This document shows positions 19,465 through 29,151 of a stretch of DNA of 64,000 nt, piece after piece (position 1 is the stretch's first letter; the number at the start of each line of letters is the position of its first letter). The DNA lies in contig JASEVX010000008.1 in assembly GCA_031761405.1 (NCBI GenBank), positions 42,627,269 through 42,691,268 of the forward strand. The letters run 5' to 3'. Source of the DNA: Serripes groenlandicus. Taxonomy: Eukaryota; Mollusca; Bivalvia; Cardiida; Cardiidae. The position numbers and the translations under genes were made by a program. The notes beneath the pieces are model-generated. The model worked only from the letters and a program-made list of their open reading frames with translations. It had not been told where the DNA came from and did not search any database.

Positions 19465-22112
19465 TACTACTTCTACTACTACTACTACTACTACTGTCAA
19501 GTAAATACTAACCTGAAATGCCGGGATGTTGTCGATGTTTATCTTGGCGTACAGTTCTTCAACTGATCTGTGCATGTTAGTATGCTGGTTATTGGACGGC
19601 AGGTTTAGTGACAATAGACATAGGATAATAATCAATGTCAGAATCAACCTGGAACGAAAATAAATGAATCATGAATGGTATTTCAACATTTTTTCAATTA
19701 TGTCACACGCGGGCCTGTAATCCAAGGGTTGTGAGTTCGAATCCCGGCTCGGCCAACTTTCTTTCCGACGATTGACAAACGTCAATGCGACATGCGTCAT
19801 TCGTCTTCCACCAATGGGCTAAGTCTATGTGGAAAAGCAGCCAGTTGCTTGGGAAGATTGTTGTGTGGAGTACCGGTGTGAGAAAACCAGGAAATGCATG
19901 AGTAGGTGAACTGGCCGCCGTCACATAACTGAGAAATTGTTAAAAACGGCGTTAAACCCCATGCAATCAATCAATTATATCACGGGTGTTTCCTTGGTAA
20001 GGTACATGTATCCTGTCACCGGCCAATCAGTCCGATAATCTAACACTCTCCCACAATCCTCGGCGCTAGGATGGACAGCCATTACTACCACTTTTAAAGC
20101 CTTTGGTTTGCCCGACCGAGGATTAAACCCGAGACCTGCTGCACCCGAAACGAGATCCCTACCTTAACAAAATACCGAGGCGTTGTGTAAATAGTAAATA
20201 GTAAAAGTCAGTTTGTTTTATCGTGGTTTTAGGTGTTTGTCAACGGTAGTACTGGTAACATACCCAGGAAACGCCGTGATATAACTGAAAAATTGTTGAA
20301 AGCGGCGTTAAAAACTTAACAAACAATCAATCATTTTTATTATTTCACGGCGAAACTGGATTTGAGTCGTCCCGCGAGAAAACCAACATTATGGCATATG
20401 CGTAATGTATCGATCCAGATCAGCCTGCGCAGGCTAATCCGTGCCGACACATTCCGTCTCAGGGGGATAGGGGTATAGAGTAATGACGCCTGAAACAGAA
20501 AATCCACAGGAGGCGAAAAGTGTCTAACCGGGTAAGCCTGCGCGGCATGCTTAGGCTGATCCGGGTCGATACTGAACGCAGAGTCCATAGTGCTGGTTTT
20601 CTTGCGGGACGGCTAAAATGTGTCTTGCCTCATAAAAGTCGACAGAAAAATCGAACCTAGTATCCCCGATGTCCAATAACTGTTTGTCCAGGTATATGGT
20701 CAAAAACATCCATAGTTAATGAGGTTCAGTTGTTCGCGCCAAGCTCCGTTAGCTAAGTCGATTGTTGTTTGTGTTTTATGCCACTTTCAACAATTTGTCA
20801 GTTATATCACGGCGTTTCCTAGTTACGTTACCAGTACTACTGGTCCATTTATCCTGACACCAGCCAGTCCGTCGTAATGATAACTCCGCAACCATAAGCG
20901 CAAAGGAAAAGGCAGCCATCTAGGTCGGAGATCGAACAAACGACTCCCCGCACCCGAGTAGCTCAGTCGATAGTGACGCGGGCTGTCGTGAGGTCGAACT
21001 CGGTCAACATTCATCCCGACGTTTAACAAAAGTCAAGATGACAAGCGTCATTAGCCTTCCACGAATGAGCTAACAGTATATGTTAAAGCAGCAGGAGTCT
21101 TGGAAAGTCTGTTTGATGGAGTACAAGTGTGAGAATTCCAGGCATCACACGAGTAGCTGAACTGGCCGCCGTGATATAGCGGAAATAGTGTTGAAAACGG
21201 CATTGAACCCCAATCAATCAAGTTCTTTGCGATTGACAAAATAAACATTCGTGAGAATCTTAAAAATCATTCATTGAAATGAAACGTTATTATTCAATGA
21301 CATGTTGTTTCGTTTTATTACATACAACAGTCAGGGGCGTAGATCCCTTTAAGCACTGTAGGCACGTGTCTACATATTTTTTCTCAAAATACCTCAAAAT
21401 GCAGCTGCGGCGATAGACATCTGCGTAATGTATCGACCAGATCAGCCTGCGCTGTCCGCGCAGTCTCATCCGGCCGACACATTCAGTCTTAGGGGGATAG
21501 TCTAGATGTATAGAGTAGTTATTCCTGAAACAGAAAATCCACAGGAGGCGAAAAGTGTCTATCCGGGTAGGCCTGTGTGGCATGCTTAGGCTGATCCGGG
21601 TCGATACTTTACGCAGTCCACAATGTTGATTTTCTCACGAGACGGTCTACACATTGATTATTGCAAAGCTACGCCCCTGACAGTATACATCTGATAGATA
21701 TGTATATTTAGTTTTTCAAGTGAGGACATCTCTAATGAACAAAAGAGCCGTATCGTTTTTTCCTTTTGAACAGCATGAGAAAGCAAACACATTCTTTTAC
21801 CCGCATAATTATATCAAGAATAAAACACCCCCGCGCAGTTAAATCATTCCCACATACAGACCAATGTTGATTCCTCTGCATCAGACGATTTTTGAAAACA
21901 TTGTGGCAAAAGGAGAAATTGCTTACAAATATGTAGATTCTCATTGTGCCTCAATGTTCTTAACTCTTTTTTAATAATTGAACTCTTACTTATGAGGGTC
22001 ATACACGTTTTTGCTGAAAATATATTCTAAAAGTCATTTGCGAATAAGTGAACTGTGTCCGTGCATGTTGGAAAGTGATATAGGTGACAACTTACCAGTA
22101 ATTCCGGATCAT
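14743..22112 (-). CDS. Galactose 3-O-sulfotransferase (Gal3ST family), four exons, 393 aa
   Basis: The product transfers sulfate from PAPS to the 3-OH of a terminal galactose on a glycolipid or glycan, as a Golgi-lumen type II membrane enzyme. I joined exons 22096-22133 (start ATG at 22112-22110), 19513-19648, 15969-16072 and 14743-15667. All junctions are GT/AG, phases match, and 1182 nt give 393 residues plus TAG; vertebrate Gal3STs are about 400-490. Layout: cytoplasmic MIRNYW, membrane anchor about residues 7-22, stem to about 60, 5'-PAPS motif LKVHKTGSST at 70-79, 3'-PAPS region YIGILREPFEMFKSALNY at 154-171. NxS/T sites lie at about 92, 119 and 150. The exon before the ATG has an acceptor, so an upstream exon, possibly non-coding, is expected. 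Acceptor substrate and paralogue cannot be told from sequence. Family call is firm; first exon is likely. Confidence 0.88.
15969..16072 (-). CDS. Gal3ST exon 3: 5'-PAPS-binding loop
   Basis: 104 nt between TTCCAG and AAG|GTAATA. It encodes VPINHIAFLKVHKTGSST, the P-loop-like 5'-phosphosulfate-binding motif shared by Gal3ST enzymes. The last two bases (AG) join the first base of the next exon to make Arg. No start codon falls here, so ORF scanning alone misses this exon. Confidence 0.9.
16106..16190 (+). mobile_element. Family A MITE fragment (central hairpin only)
   Basis: TTTTTGAAAACATAGTGACA, then a hairpin around GCACAAAACGTGC, then CACAATGTTTTCC. Both termini are missing. It lies 34 bases upstream of Gal3ST exon 3 in the intron. 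Confidence 0.7.
16533..17186. mobile_element. Non-autonomous TIR element with 9-bp target duplication (Mutator-like)
   Basis: CTATATGAT occurs at 16524-16532 and again at 17187-17195, directly outside inverted ends that share AAAAAGAAACAGGATAA. A 9-bp duplication is typical of Mutator-like elements; no transposase is visible. Inside are two degenerate family A hairpin cores (about 16680-16745 and 16800-16860). It sits in Gal3ST intron 2. Confidence 0.6.
17268..17701 (-). pseudogene. Frameshifted reading frame ending in a SAP-like motif, in Gal3ST intron 2
   Basis: An ATG at 17701, preceded by an in-frame TAG, opens a frame beginning MFKIGLIRITNFIKG and running to a lysine/asparagine-rich stretch near 17490. 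There an A5-C-A8 run occurs. From 17486 a second frame continues to TAA at 17270-17268, starting QKIQDELKQAEVDYRG and ending with LSIPELKLKLKNLGVSTK then LRKKEKLIELI. The last part has the spacing of a SAP DNA-binding helix-extension-helix motif (LK..LK..G.ST...K..LIE.I). The middle looks coiled-coil. About 143 residues in all. The two frames most likely belong together, split by a homopolymer indel that is either real decay or a sequencing error. I do not recognise the N-terminal part. It is intronic and on the same strand as Gal3ST. Confidence 0.5.
17699..17880. repeat. Direct duplication of about 85 bp
   Basis: Two copies of a segment from CATATCAAATTGAACAGTTT to ATGAGTTATGACAAATTATT, starting near 17699 and 17798, separated by about 15 bp. 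It lies immediately upstream of the SAP-like frame, and its first copy touches that frame's ATG. Confidence 0.75.
17881..18809. other. Intronic sequence without features beyond one palindrome
   Basis: AT-rich, part of Gal3ST intron 2. Apart from the palindrome at 17928-17963 I see nothing supported. Confidence 0.5.
17928..17963. repeat. Perfect 36-nt palindrome
   Basis: CAGGGTCTTTCAAATAGT is followed directly by its exact reverse complement, with no loop. It lies in Gal3ST intron 2. Confidence 0.9.
18810..19045 (+). mobile_element. Family A MITE, complete, in Gal3ST intron 2
   Basis: TTAACCCTTTCCCTCATA to GTATGAGGGAAAGGGTTAA; hairpin GCTTAAAACGAGC. Extra AAGGAAA in the left arm. Confidence 0.88.
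19132..19262 (-). mobile_element. B4 SINE fragment
   Basis: TTTACGCAGCTTTTACTTTT, GCGTTTCCTTTGAAAGTTAC and GAGTCAGTCGTAAGGCTACC correspond to the B4 tail and body. The head is absent. Confidence 0.5.
19424..19495. repeat. (ACT)n microsatellite
   Basis: About 24 ACT units with a few TTCT interruptions, starting 18 bases downstream of the Gal3ST exon 2 donor. Confidence 0.95.
19513..19648 (-). CDS. Gal3ST exon 2: membrane anchor and stem
   Basis: The exon is bounded by TTCCAG at its 5' side and CAG|GTTAGT at its 3' side. It encodes the hydrophobic run LILTLIIILCLLSLNL, then a polar stem ending NIDNIPAFQ. Read-through past the donor enters an (ACT)n microsatellite that would give poly-Val, which supports ending the exon at 19513. 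Confidence 0.8.
19706..19972 (+). mobile_element. B1 SINE, 5'-truncated head
   Basis: Starts within the head (ACGCGGGCCTGTAATCCAAG), box B GTTCGAATCCCGGCTCGGCC, full body, tail CCCCATGCAATCAATCAA. It abuts a B4 copy tail-to-tail. Confidence 0.9.
19973..20175 (-). mobile_element. B4 SINE joined tail-to-tail to the preceding B1
   Basis: TTATATCACGGGTGTTTCCT, ATCCTGTCACCGGCCAATCA, TCGGCGCTAGGATGGACAGC, then box B region CCGAGGATTAAACCCGAGAC on the minus strand. Confidence 0.65.
20215..20327 (+). mobile_element. SINE tail fragment
   Basis: AGTACTGGTAACATACCCAG, CGCCGTGATATAACTGAAAA and GTTGAAAGCGGCGTTAAAAA ending AACAAACAATCAATC. No head. Confidence 0.6.
20362..20619. mobile_element. Family C MITE
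   Basis: TGAGTCGTCCCGCGAGAAAA to TTTTCTTGCGGGACGGCTAA, forward orientation, in Gal3ST intron 1. Confidence 0.88.
20756..20954 (-). mobile_element. B4 SINE
   Basis: GTTTTATGCCACTTTCAACA at the tail, GTCCATTTATCCTGACACCA body, GAGATCGAACAAACGACTCC head. It meets the next B1 copy head-to-head. Confidence 0.7.
20955..21219 (+). mobile_element. B1 SINE
   Basis: CCCGAGTAGCTCAGTCGATA head, TGAGGTCGAACTCGGTCAAC box B region, ACGGCATTGAACCCCAATCA tail. Confidence 0.82.
21418..21649. mobile_element. Family C MITE, left end lost
   Basis: Begins at CTGCGTAATGTATCGACCAG and ends TTTTCTCACGAGACGGTCTA. The first 30 bp are replaced by unrelated sequence. Confidence 0.8.
21838..22078. mobile_element. Family A MITE, degenerate
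   Basis: TTAAATCATTCCCACATACA left end, core TTGTGGCAAAAGGAGAAATT, right end only GTTGGAAAGTG. The right hairpin arm is lost. It ends just short of Gal3ST exon 1. Confidence 0.6.
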
Positions 22113-22133
22113 CAACAATCTTATCTTTCGAAT
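22096..22133 (-). CDS. Gal3ST exon 1 of the model (38-nt micro-exon with start codon)
   Basis: A T-rich tract and ATTTCAG acceptor precede it, and GTAAGT follows it on the minus strand. Joined to the next exon it reads IRKIRLLMIRNYW followed by LILTLIIIL, a basic tail running straight into the membrane anchor. ATG at 22112-22110 gives a six-residue tail. No stop lies upstream within the exon, so the true start could be in an earlier exon. Confidence 0.68.
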
Positions 22134-22273
22134 CTGAAATTGGATAAAAAAAAAAAAGTATATTGCATGAGCTATGATAGTTTCAAACGTTCTGGTTGGT
22201 TCGTTGGCATCAAGTCGCAAGCATAGTTTCGTTAAATAGTAACGTACATGTATAGCTTCCTTAGTTAGTTATA

Positions 22274-22567
22274 CAATTGGAGACATCAGTCAGTTATCTC
22301 CCTTTAATACTCTCTACATCTAGCTAGGTCCTATCATTTGGTTTCCTCTGTTTTTATCATTGGTTTGTTTGCACTGGATGGTGCACTTATAATTGCATTT
22401 TCTTGGCCAACTGTTATTAGATTGATTAGTAATTCCACATTTGTTTTCTTTAAACACTGCTATGTAAATTTTCTCTTTTGAATCATCACTTTGATTAACA
22501 CATTTATGATTAATGTGTACAGAGTAATTGAAATATCTCATTTGCGAAATAGCGATAAAGACAAAGG
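22274..22567. repeat. Duplicated segment, copy 1 (partner 28203-28461)
   Basis: From CAATTGGAGACATCAGTCAG to CGATAAAGACAAAGGA, near-identical to the 28.2 kb copy, which lacks about 30 bp (TTAACACATTTATGATTAAT region). Confidence 0.85.
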
Positions 22568-22619
22568 ACATGAATGCTCGATGTAAGACCCGACTCCAGG
22601 AGTATTACAGATTACTAAG

Positions 22620-22846
22620 TCTAACCCTTTCCCATATGCAGACGTTTTCTGATGCCTCTCCAGCAGACAACTATTGAAAACATTGTGGCAAAAGGAGAAA
22701 TAAATTGCTGATGGTGAGCAATTTTTCCTCTTCTCACACTGTTTTCACCTGTTTTCAATAATTATGCTTCCATTTATTTATAAAGATTGTTCACTTTATA
22801 ATCTAGATGTCACCAGCTACAGATGTCTTAAATGGGGAGGTGTTAA
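22620..22846. mobile_element. Family A MITE, degenerate ends
   Basis: TCTAACCCTTTCCCATATGC to GGGAGGTGTTAA. Hairpin GCTGATGGTGAGC with a 3-base insertion (AAATAAATTGC) in the left arm. Confidence 0.75.
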
Positions 22847-23028
22847 ATCTGTACACAGACTTTGTGATCGAGTATCTGATTGGTATGAAGCAAATGCTTT
22901 CTCCAAATTGACCAATCAAAAGTGTTGTATAGAGCTTTCTGAGAATAGAAAACTGAACGTTGTAAGTTTCGGGCTAAGGCTTTTATGGCCTCAACAATAC
23001 CTTGCTAAGTATTAACCAATTCCCATAT

Positions 23029-23516
23029 CAGTGTGTGTATACCACGTGACTTTGACGTCACAAATGCTACGGCGGACAGAAATATTTTACTTCGGTTTAG
23101 AAGTAAAAACAAAGGTTACTTTTTATTTCTTCATAATTTGTGATGAAACATAGCGCAGTCTACGCCGCTAACAGAGCCCTATCTCCGGGTTTCAACGGAG
23201 TTTGATTAGTGGTTTAGTTTCTTCAATCACTTTGACGAACCTGTTCTCAAAATGTATTAATATCGCCAACAGCCGGAGCATTATCAAAACTTGATTTTGA
23301 GAACAGTTTCGTTGAAGTGTTTGAAAAAACTAGACCACCAATCAAACTCCTGTAAATACCGGAGACAGGACATTGTAAGCGGCGTAGACTGCACCATGTT
23401 TCATTAAAAAGGGGTGGAGAAATAGTTACCATTGTTTATACTTTCTTATCAAGAGCAATTATTGCTGTCTGATCATGCACATATGACGTCAAAAGTCACG
23501 TGGTATACACACACTG
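23029..23516. mobile_element. Family H foldback element, copy 1, TSD CATAT
   Basis: Ends CAGTGTGTGTATACCACGTG and its reverse complement, preceded and followed by CATAT. Inverted similarity continues inward (CTTTGACGTCA, AACAAAGGT.AC, GCGCAGTCTACGCCGCT) to a hairpin centred near 23275, so most of the 488 bp folds back. No open frame. The superfamily is not recognised. Confidence 0.8.
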
Positions 23517-24180
23517 CATATACAATACAATACATCTGCAGCGGAAGACATTTTTAAAATGTTGGGTAGAAACTAAAATACTAACAATGCCTAAGGTTAT
23601 TAACATAACATAACATGAACATTAATTTAGGTATCTAAATCTTAAGCACAATAATATTGGGGGGAAGCCCTTAAAAAGCTGACAGCCCACTCTTGTTTAG
23701 TTGCTTAGCCCACTCTTAATTGTCAATGTTTTATGGAAGTCGCGCCAATTCATGCCGACATAAAATGTGATATGATTTACTTTGAAACTGTTTCATTGGT
23801 AATAAACAAAATGTATTGGTTTATTCATGTTGTTAATTAATTTATAACACAGGTTATGTAGTCAAGTACTTGGCGCTGAATCAAGTCTGGTATGGATTTG
23901 CTCTGACTTTCAGATTCTTGCTTTGTCCCAGTCCGTCTCGGATAATCCGAAATAACTTCCTGATGTCAGTATAACTAAAACATAACTTATACCAAACACA
24001 GAAAATTTAACCTTAAATGATAAAACTGAAAGCAGGTGAGGAGAATGTAAATATATATATTTGTTGAAAGATATATATCATATTATATTCATACTGTCAA
24101 TCACTTACATATAGTACTTCAAAGGTCATCTCATCCAGATGATCTGAAGCTTATAGTATGTGAGTAATGAGTATTTAGAA
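23517..24180. other. No gene recognised
   Basis: AT-rich; a trace of a family A right end (CATCTGCAGCGGAAGACATT) near 23531. Nothing else supported. Confidence 0.5.
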
Positions 24181-24378
24181 ATATATGAGTCGTTCCGCGA
24201 GAAAACCAACATTATGGCAGACGGATAGAGGTATAGAGAAATGATTCATGAAACAGAAAATCCGCAGGAGGCGAAAAGTGTCCATCCTGGTAAGCCTGCG
24301 CGGCATGATTAGGCTGATCCGGGTCGATACTTTACGCAGAGTCAATAATATTGGTTTTCTCGCGGGACGGCTCATATA
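24181..24378. mobile_element. Family C MITE with internal deletion
   Basis: Both ends are present (ATATATGAGTCGTTCCGCGA; CGCGGGACGGCTCATATA), but about 65 bp between ATTATGGCA and GACGGATAGAG are missing. Confidence 0.88.
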
Positions 24379-24683
24379 CAATTGTTGAGCACTTATCAAC
24401 ACTAAATATCATAATATACAACAATATACAGCCTGTGTAAGAAATAGATATGTATTTTCGAACGATTCTGTCACAAACTGTACATATCATAACAGATTTA
24501 ATATACATGTATATCAATTTCGAAAATGTTATTGTGGATCTCTTGTTGCAAGTTAATAATTCAACAAACTCATAGACGCTTGATCTTTTAAAATAATAAG
24601 CGTGCGTGTTTCTTATTTCTTTGTAAGTTTCACATTGTATAACAAAATGAAATTCGATATAATTTGAGCTGCAACACAGACAT

Positions 24684-24815
24684 TTTCAACGCCGTTTTCA
24701 ACAATTTTTCAGTTATATCCCGGCGTTTTCTGTGTGAGTTACCAGTACTACTTGTCCATTTAGCCTGTCAACAGAAAGTCAGTCGTAATGATAACCCTGC
24801 AACCCTGAGAGCAGC
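24684..24815 (-). mobile_element. B4 SINE fragment
   Basis: ACGCCGTTTTCAACAATTTT tail, GTCAGTCGTAATGATAACCC body. Head lost after GAGAGCAGCC. Confidence 0.6.
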
Positions 24816-24850
24816 CATTTTTAAGTATATAGTATGTTTATAGATAATAG

Positions 24851-25075
24851 CTAGGAGCGCCAATGATATATATAGAAACAGTATTATTTCTGTCGATTAT
24901 GGATGAATTCCTAGAATTGAACGGCAGGACGTCATATTTACAGTGACAATAAAAAATGTTTTTAGTATTTTGAGTACTGGTAGTAGACAACCTTGTTAAC
25001 AGGTAATATCTAGGAGCGCCAATGATATATGTAGAAACAGTAGTATTTCTGTCGATTATTGATGGATTCCTAGAA
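24851..25075. repeat. Two 66-bp direct repeats 93 bp apart
   Basis: CTAGGAGCGCCAATGATATA...ATTCCTAGAA at 24851-24916 and 25010-25075, with five or so differences. The unit itself begins and ends with inverted CTAGGA/TCCTAG. Confidence 0.8.
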
Positions 25076-26261
25076 GCTCGAATTATGAGGCAGATGTACT
25101 AAGCATATGTGACGTCACGATAGTGATGATTGGTCTGTTGTTGACTGGTTGTATTTAGACAAACGATGGGGCCACGCTCGATCGATTGATTTGTTACGGA
25201 TTACAATAATAACTGCACGGAGTGCTACTGAATTATCAACGGACGGCCTATTAGCAATAAAAATAATTGCTAATTGTTAATTATTTATTTCAGGTTTATG
25301 TTTAGAGGACACTGTGAATGAGTTGGTAAATACGAGCTGTATACCAGCGGAACAATTTGGTCATGTACATAGAAAAATGGCAGAACAACTAGTTTACTCA
25401 AAAAATGACGCGGCAAACAAAAACAATACATGCTGAACCCCGACAAGTGGAGGCGTTTTATTGTGTCGAAAGGTGGAAGTGCAATTCCTATATCTTTGAT
25501 ACTCGTTTCATTATATCTCACAGAACAAATTGACAAACAATTGTCATTCAATGTGATCTGCAAATGTATACAGTAGTAAGTGGGCACATTATTTAAAGGG
25601 ACTTCCCAATCCAACGGAAAACAATTTTGTCAAAAGCTTGATAGAATCGGTGAAAATAACTTCATCGAAAGCACTAAATAAAAAGGATCATATAGACGCG
25701 GATATTTAGAAGAAAGTTTGTTCCAAATATTCATGTTACACAGACGTACTGGTTGTTAGAGATTTGTTTGTATTGCTTTTTCAAGCTGGATTTTAAAGGT
25801 TTGGCAAGATCAGTTCATTGAGATGTAATGACGTTGCAATTCATGATGATTATTTGCGAATTGATTTATAAAGATAAAAATGTCCGTAGCGAGTAGTATA
25901 GATAACAGTCTCAAGATGTTGATGAATAAATTCTCCAAGCTTTTATAGTTCTTAAAGTTAAGGAGAAACAAAAGAGGATCTGAACGCAAATTTTAACCAA
26001 ATTTCTTAGTTTAAAAGGTCCATAATTCGGTCAAAATGCAGGGGAGAGTTATTGTCCTAGCAATATGGAGTCGCCTTTTGACGATAAATAACTGATTCAA
26101 GTTTCAGAGCCATTTTTAGATGGGCGGGTAAAACAAATGAATAGAATTAATTGTCATAAGGTTAATCTTATATCATATGACGAAAACATATGTGTCGTTA
26201 AAACAAATAAAAGATCAATCAAGGTATTTCTAAATGTCATATCATTATAACAAATATATTT
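25076..26261. other. No gene recognised
   Basis: A 109-codon minus-strand frame (25285-25614) begins MDWEVPLNNVPTYYCIHLQI and has Cys pairs, but no domain I can name. TGACGTCA occurs at about 25112. I would not call it a gene. Confidence 0.4.
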
Positions 26262-26447
26262 CCCTTAACCTCTATTCCAACTTCATCAAATCTGCAGCAG
26301 ACTTTGAAAAGATCTTAGCAACAATTTGGAAAACCTCTAGGAATGAAAGTATAATAGCCAATAGGGTAGAAAACAATTTGACAAAGATAAACAAAGTGCT
26401 CATTATGCACTATTTCTCATTTTGCCATAATGCTGAAAAGGGTTCAG
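26262..26447. mobile_element. Family A MITE, very degenerate
   Basis: TTAACCTCTATTCCAACTTC, TCTGCAGCAGACTTTGAAAA, CATTTTGCCATAATG, GAAAAGGGTTC. Confidence 0.5.
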
Positions 26448-27086
26448 AAAGCGTTTGTAATTGGGACAGGTTTAATACCCGAGATACGTCGACTTTACAT
26501 AAATAGAAAACCAACAACTGAAATTGACAGTTTTATTTAAAATATCATCAGTCGGTCCACTGATCTTGAAATAAAAGATAGACACCTTCGGGAAGGTTTG
26601 AGATACATTCGAAAAATGAAATATTAGTTATAAAAGTTATGGTAATTCAGCATCTAATACTTGTAAGACATTTCCTATAAGTGATGCAGCGACATAGGCT
26701 TTGTTATCAAGGAAACTTGAAATGTTGTGAATGTCTTTGTATATCAATGTAATGCCCAAAAAGGGTGAACATTATAGTCCAATTTATGAATAAAACGTAA
26801 TTCCATTTGGAAAGACAACATTTTGACAACGGAATCAAGTGAATCAAGTTTATTTAAACTAACACTAGAACTGTGAGTGAACTCACAAAAGGATACCCCC
26901 CGCGCTTACAAGACATATGGACAGAAAGACAGACGGACGGACGGACATATATATTTCAGAATCGGTCCAGTCGTTAAGGAGGAGTTGCCCTTACATGACA
27001 TATGGACAGACAGAGGAACGTACCCATGAAGTGTATTTGTGGGGTTATTTCTTTTGTTTAAAACGTGTGGGTTGCATCCCACAAGT
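26448..27086. other. No gene; GGAC-rich repeat edge
   Basis: (GACG)n-like stretch AGACAGACGGACGGACGGAC near 26927, echoed at 27170-27184 before TATACCCCCC. These resemble the edges of a dispersed repeat, but I cannot delimit it. Confidence 0.35.
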
Positions 27087-27133
27087 ATGCTATTCATTCC
27101 GTAATTATTTCCCTTTTACGGAATGAATAGCAT
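27087..27133. repeat. Hairpin, 18-bp perfect arms
   Basis: ATGCTATTCATTCCGTAA, 11-nt loop, exact reverse complement. CCACAAGTA flanks both sides. Confidence 0.9.
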
Positions 27134-27280
27134 TAATATGCAAACGAACACCCCACAAGTACTCGGTCACCAGACGGACGGACAGGATGATTCCTATATA
27201 CCCCCCAAAAAACTTGTTTGTGCGGGAGTAAATATTATACAAGTAATCGGAAAAATAAGAATGTTTAAATGTTGCTAGGA

Positions 27281-27521
27281 TTGATTGATTGATTGGTGTA
27301 TAACGTCGCTTTCAACAATTGTTCAGTTAAGTCACGGCGTTTCCTGGCTAAGTTACAAGTACTACTGGTCCATTTATCCTGATAAGCCAGTCAATCGTAA
27401 ATCCATAGTCGCAACCTGGGCGCCAAGGCAGCCACAACTACCAAGTATGACCCGACCGGGGATCAAACCCGCAACCTCCCGCACCCGAAGAAGACAATCT
27501 ACCCATGCACGACCGAGGCGG
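27281..27521 (-). mobile_element. B4 SINE, full length with target duplication
   Basis: TGTTGCTAGGA at 27270-27280 and 27522-27532. (ATTG)n tail on the plus side; head box B GGTTTGATCCCCGGTCGGGT on the minus strand. Confidence 0.92.
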
Positions 27522-27832
27522 TGTTGCTAGGAGAGAACTATAGCACATGTGCGCGATAACCTAGCGCGTGTAAGTCGCCTCTCAAACTCATAAAAACATA
27601 ACCTAACACTAGCTCGTATTACGCTAGGTATTGTGGCCCAAATAAAGACATGACCTCAAACAAATTCCTTCACAAGAGATAACTACTGCACATTGTTCTG
27701 ACATAATTGGTGCATATTATGGCCTTTTTTTATTCGTACATTGTATTGTTCTATCGTGTGTTCTAAGTAACTATTATGAAGGATTTTGTTTTACCCTAAA
27801 ATTGTATATTAACTAGCATATATATAGATAGA

Positions 27833-28003
27833 CCCTGTGTTCCATAGTCACAAAACTCAAAACCTGTTTTGCGAAACCTATATAGGTGTTATCGATATAC
27901 CATTCCTTAGCCGGTTAACCAAACATGTTCTACCTGTTTTCCATTCATAAAACAGGTAGGTTTCGTTCCGTTTGATAGGCATAGCTAAACTGTTTATGTA
28001 CGG
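27833..28003. mobile_element. Foldback MITE, copy 1 (right end lost)
   Basis: CCCTGTGTTCCATAGTCACA and the internal near-palindrome CAAAACCTGTTTTGCGAAAC, as in the copy at 28911. The terminal ACTATGGAACACAAGG is absent. Confidence 0.65.
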
Positions 28004-28202
28004 GTTTATGTATTTGCTATATCGTGCTATTTACATTGGACATAAAAACCGAGCATATGCTCATACGTTTTATGTCAATTCGAGACGACCTTTTATGACT
28101 GGTAGTCAGATCCGAAGTATTTTGGTCTGATTTATATGAGATGCCGGTCTCTATATTTAAACAAAGTCACCTCACAACGATTAACATAGCTATATAAGAT
28201 TG

Positions 28203-28461
28203 AATTGGAGACATCGGTCAGTTATCTCCCTTTAATACTCTCTACATCTAGCTAGGTCCTATCATTGGTTTCCTCTGTTTTTATCATTGGTTTCTTTGCA
28301 CTGGATGGTGCACTTATAATTGCATTTTCTTGGCCAACTATTATTATATTGAAACAGTAATTCCACATTTGTTTTCTTTAAATACTGCTATGTAAATCTT
28401 CTCTTTTGAATCATCACTTTAATTCAATATCTCATTGCAAAATAACGATAAAGACAAAGGA
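28203..28461. repeat. Duplicated segment, copy 2 (partner 22274-22567)
   Basis: GAATTGGAGACATCGGTCAG onward. It contains no transposon ends, so the relation to 22.3 kb is a segmental copy or an unrecognised element. Confidence 0.8.
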
Positions 28462-28910
28462 TTCCAACTTAAAGGACCTACCAACTATTTGGTCTTCCTT
28501 GGTCTTTATCTGACAAGGGAGATAATATAATTATCACTAATGTCCCTCATTGACTCAGAATATCGAGTGTTTGTTTTATTTGAGCTTAACGTCGTTCAGA
28601 TCAAGTTACACCAATTAAACTCCTTCTTTGTTTGCATGTACATAAACCTATCCCAACCCCCTAAGTGTCACATTTTCTTAGCGTTGTGTAGGTAGAGCAC
28701 ATATATCATTGATTTGAAGGTTACCTCTAAGCTTTGAAATAACCGAAAGAAAATAAGGTGGGGTTTTCATGTAAAATGAATACTATAAATGATTTACCGC
28801 GAAACTGGTTACCGTTAATTTGAACGAAATCAGGCTGGGACGAAACTGATTTGTCACATACTCTAATTAAACATTTAAACTCAATGTCATGTATTAATGC
28901 ATTCTGCAGC
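28462..28910. other. No gene recognised
   Basis: Unique-looking sequence with no coding or structural signal I can support. Confidence 0.45.
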
Positions 28911-29092
28911 CCTGTGTTCCATAGTCACAAAACTCAAAACCTGTTTTGCGAAACCTATATAGGTTTTGTCGATATACCGTTCCTAAGTCGGTTAACCAAA
29001 CATGTTCTACATGTTTTCCATTCCAAACATGTAGGTTTCGTTCCGTTTGATAGGCATAACTGTTTATGTTGTGTTTACTATGGAACACAAGG
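28911..29092. mobile_element. Foldback MITE, copy 2, complete
   Basis: Ends CCTGTGTTCCATAGT and ACTATGGAACACAAGG are inverted. The interior also folds: ACATGTTCTACATGTTTT with AAACATGTAG. Confidence 0.75.
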
Positions 29093-29151
29093 CAGTACAT
29101 TCAAACAAGTCTCAAGCTGCCACATAAGGGCTACTGAATACATGTGGCTGC

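Noticed and set aside
19369..19512. C-terminal part of the 92-codon frame with poly-Val
   Set aside because: It lies past the GTTAGT donor of Gal3ST exon 2 and encodes the (ACT)n microsatellite.
25285..25614. 109-codon minus-strand frame as a gene
   Set aside because: No recognisable domain, no splice partner found, and ordinary length for AT-rich noise; left undecided.
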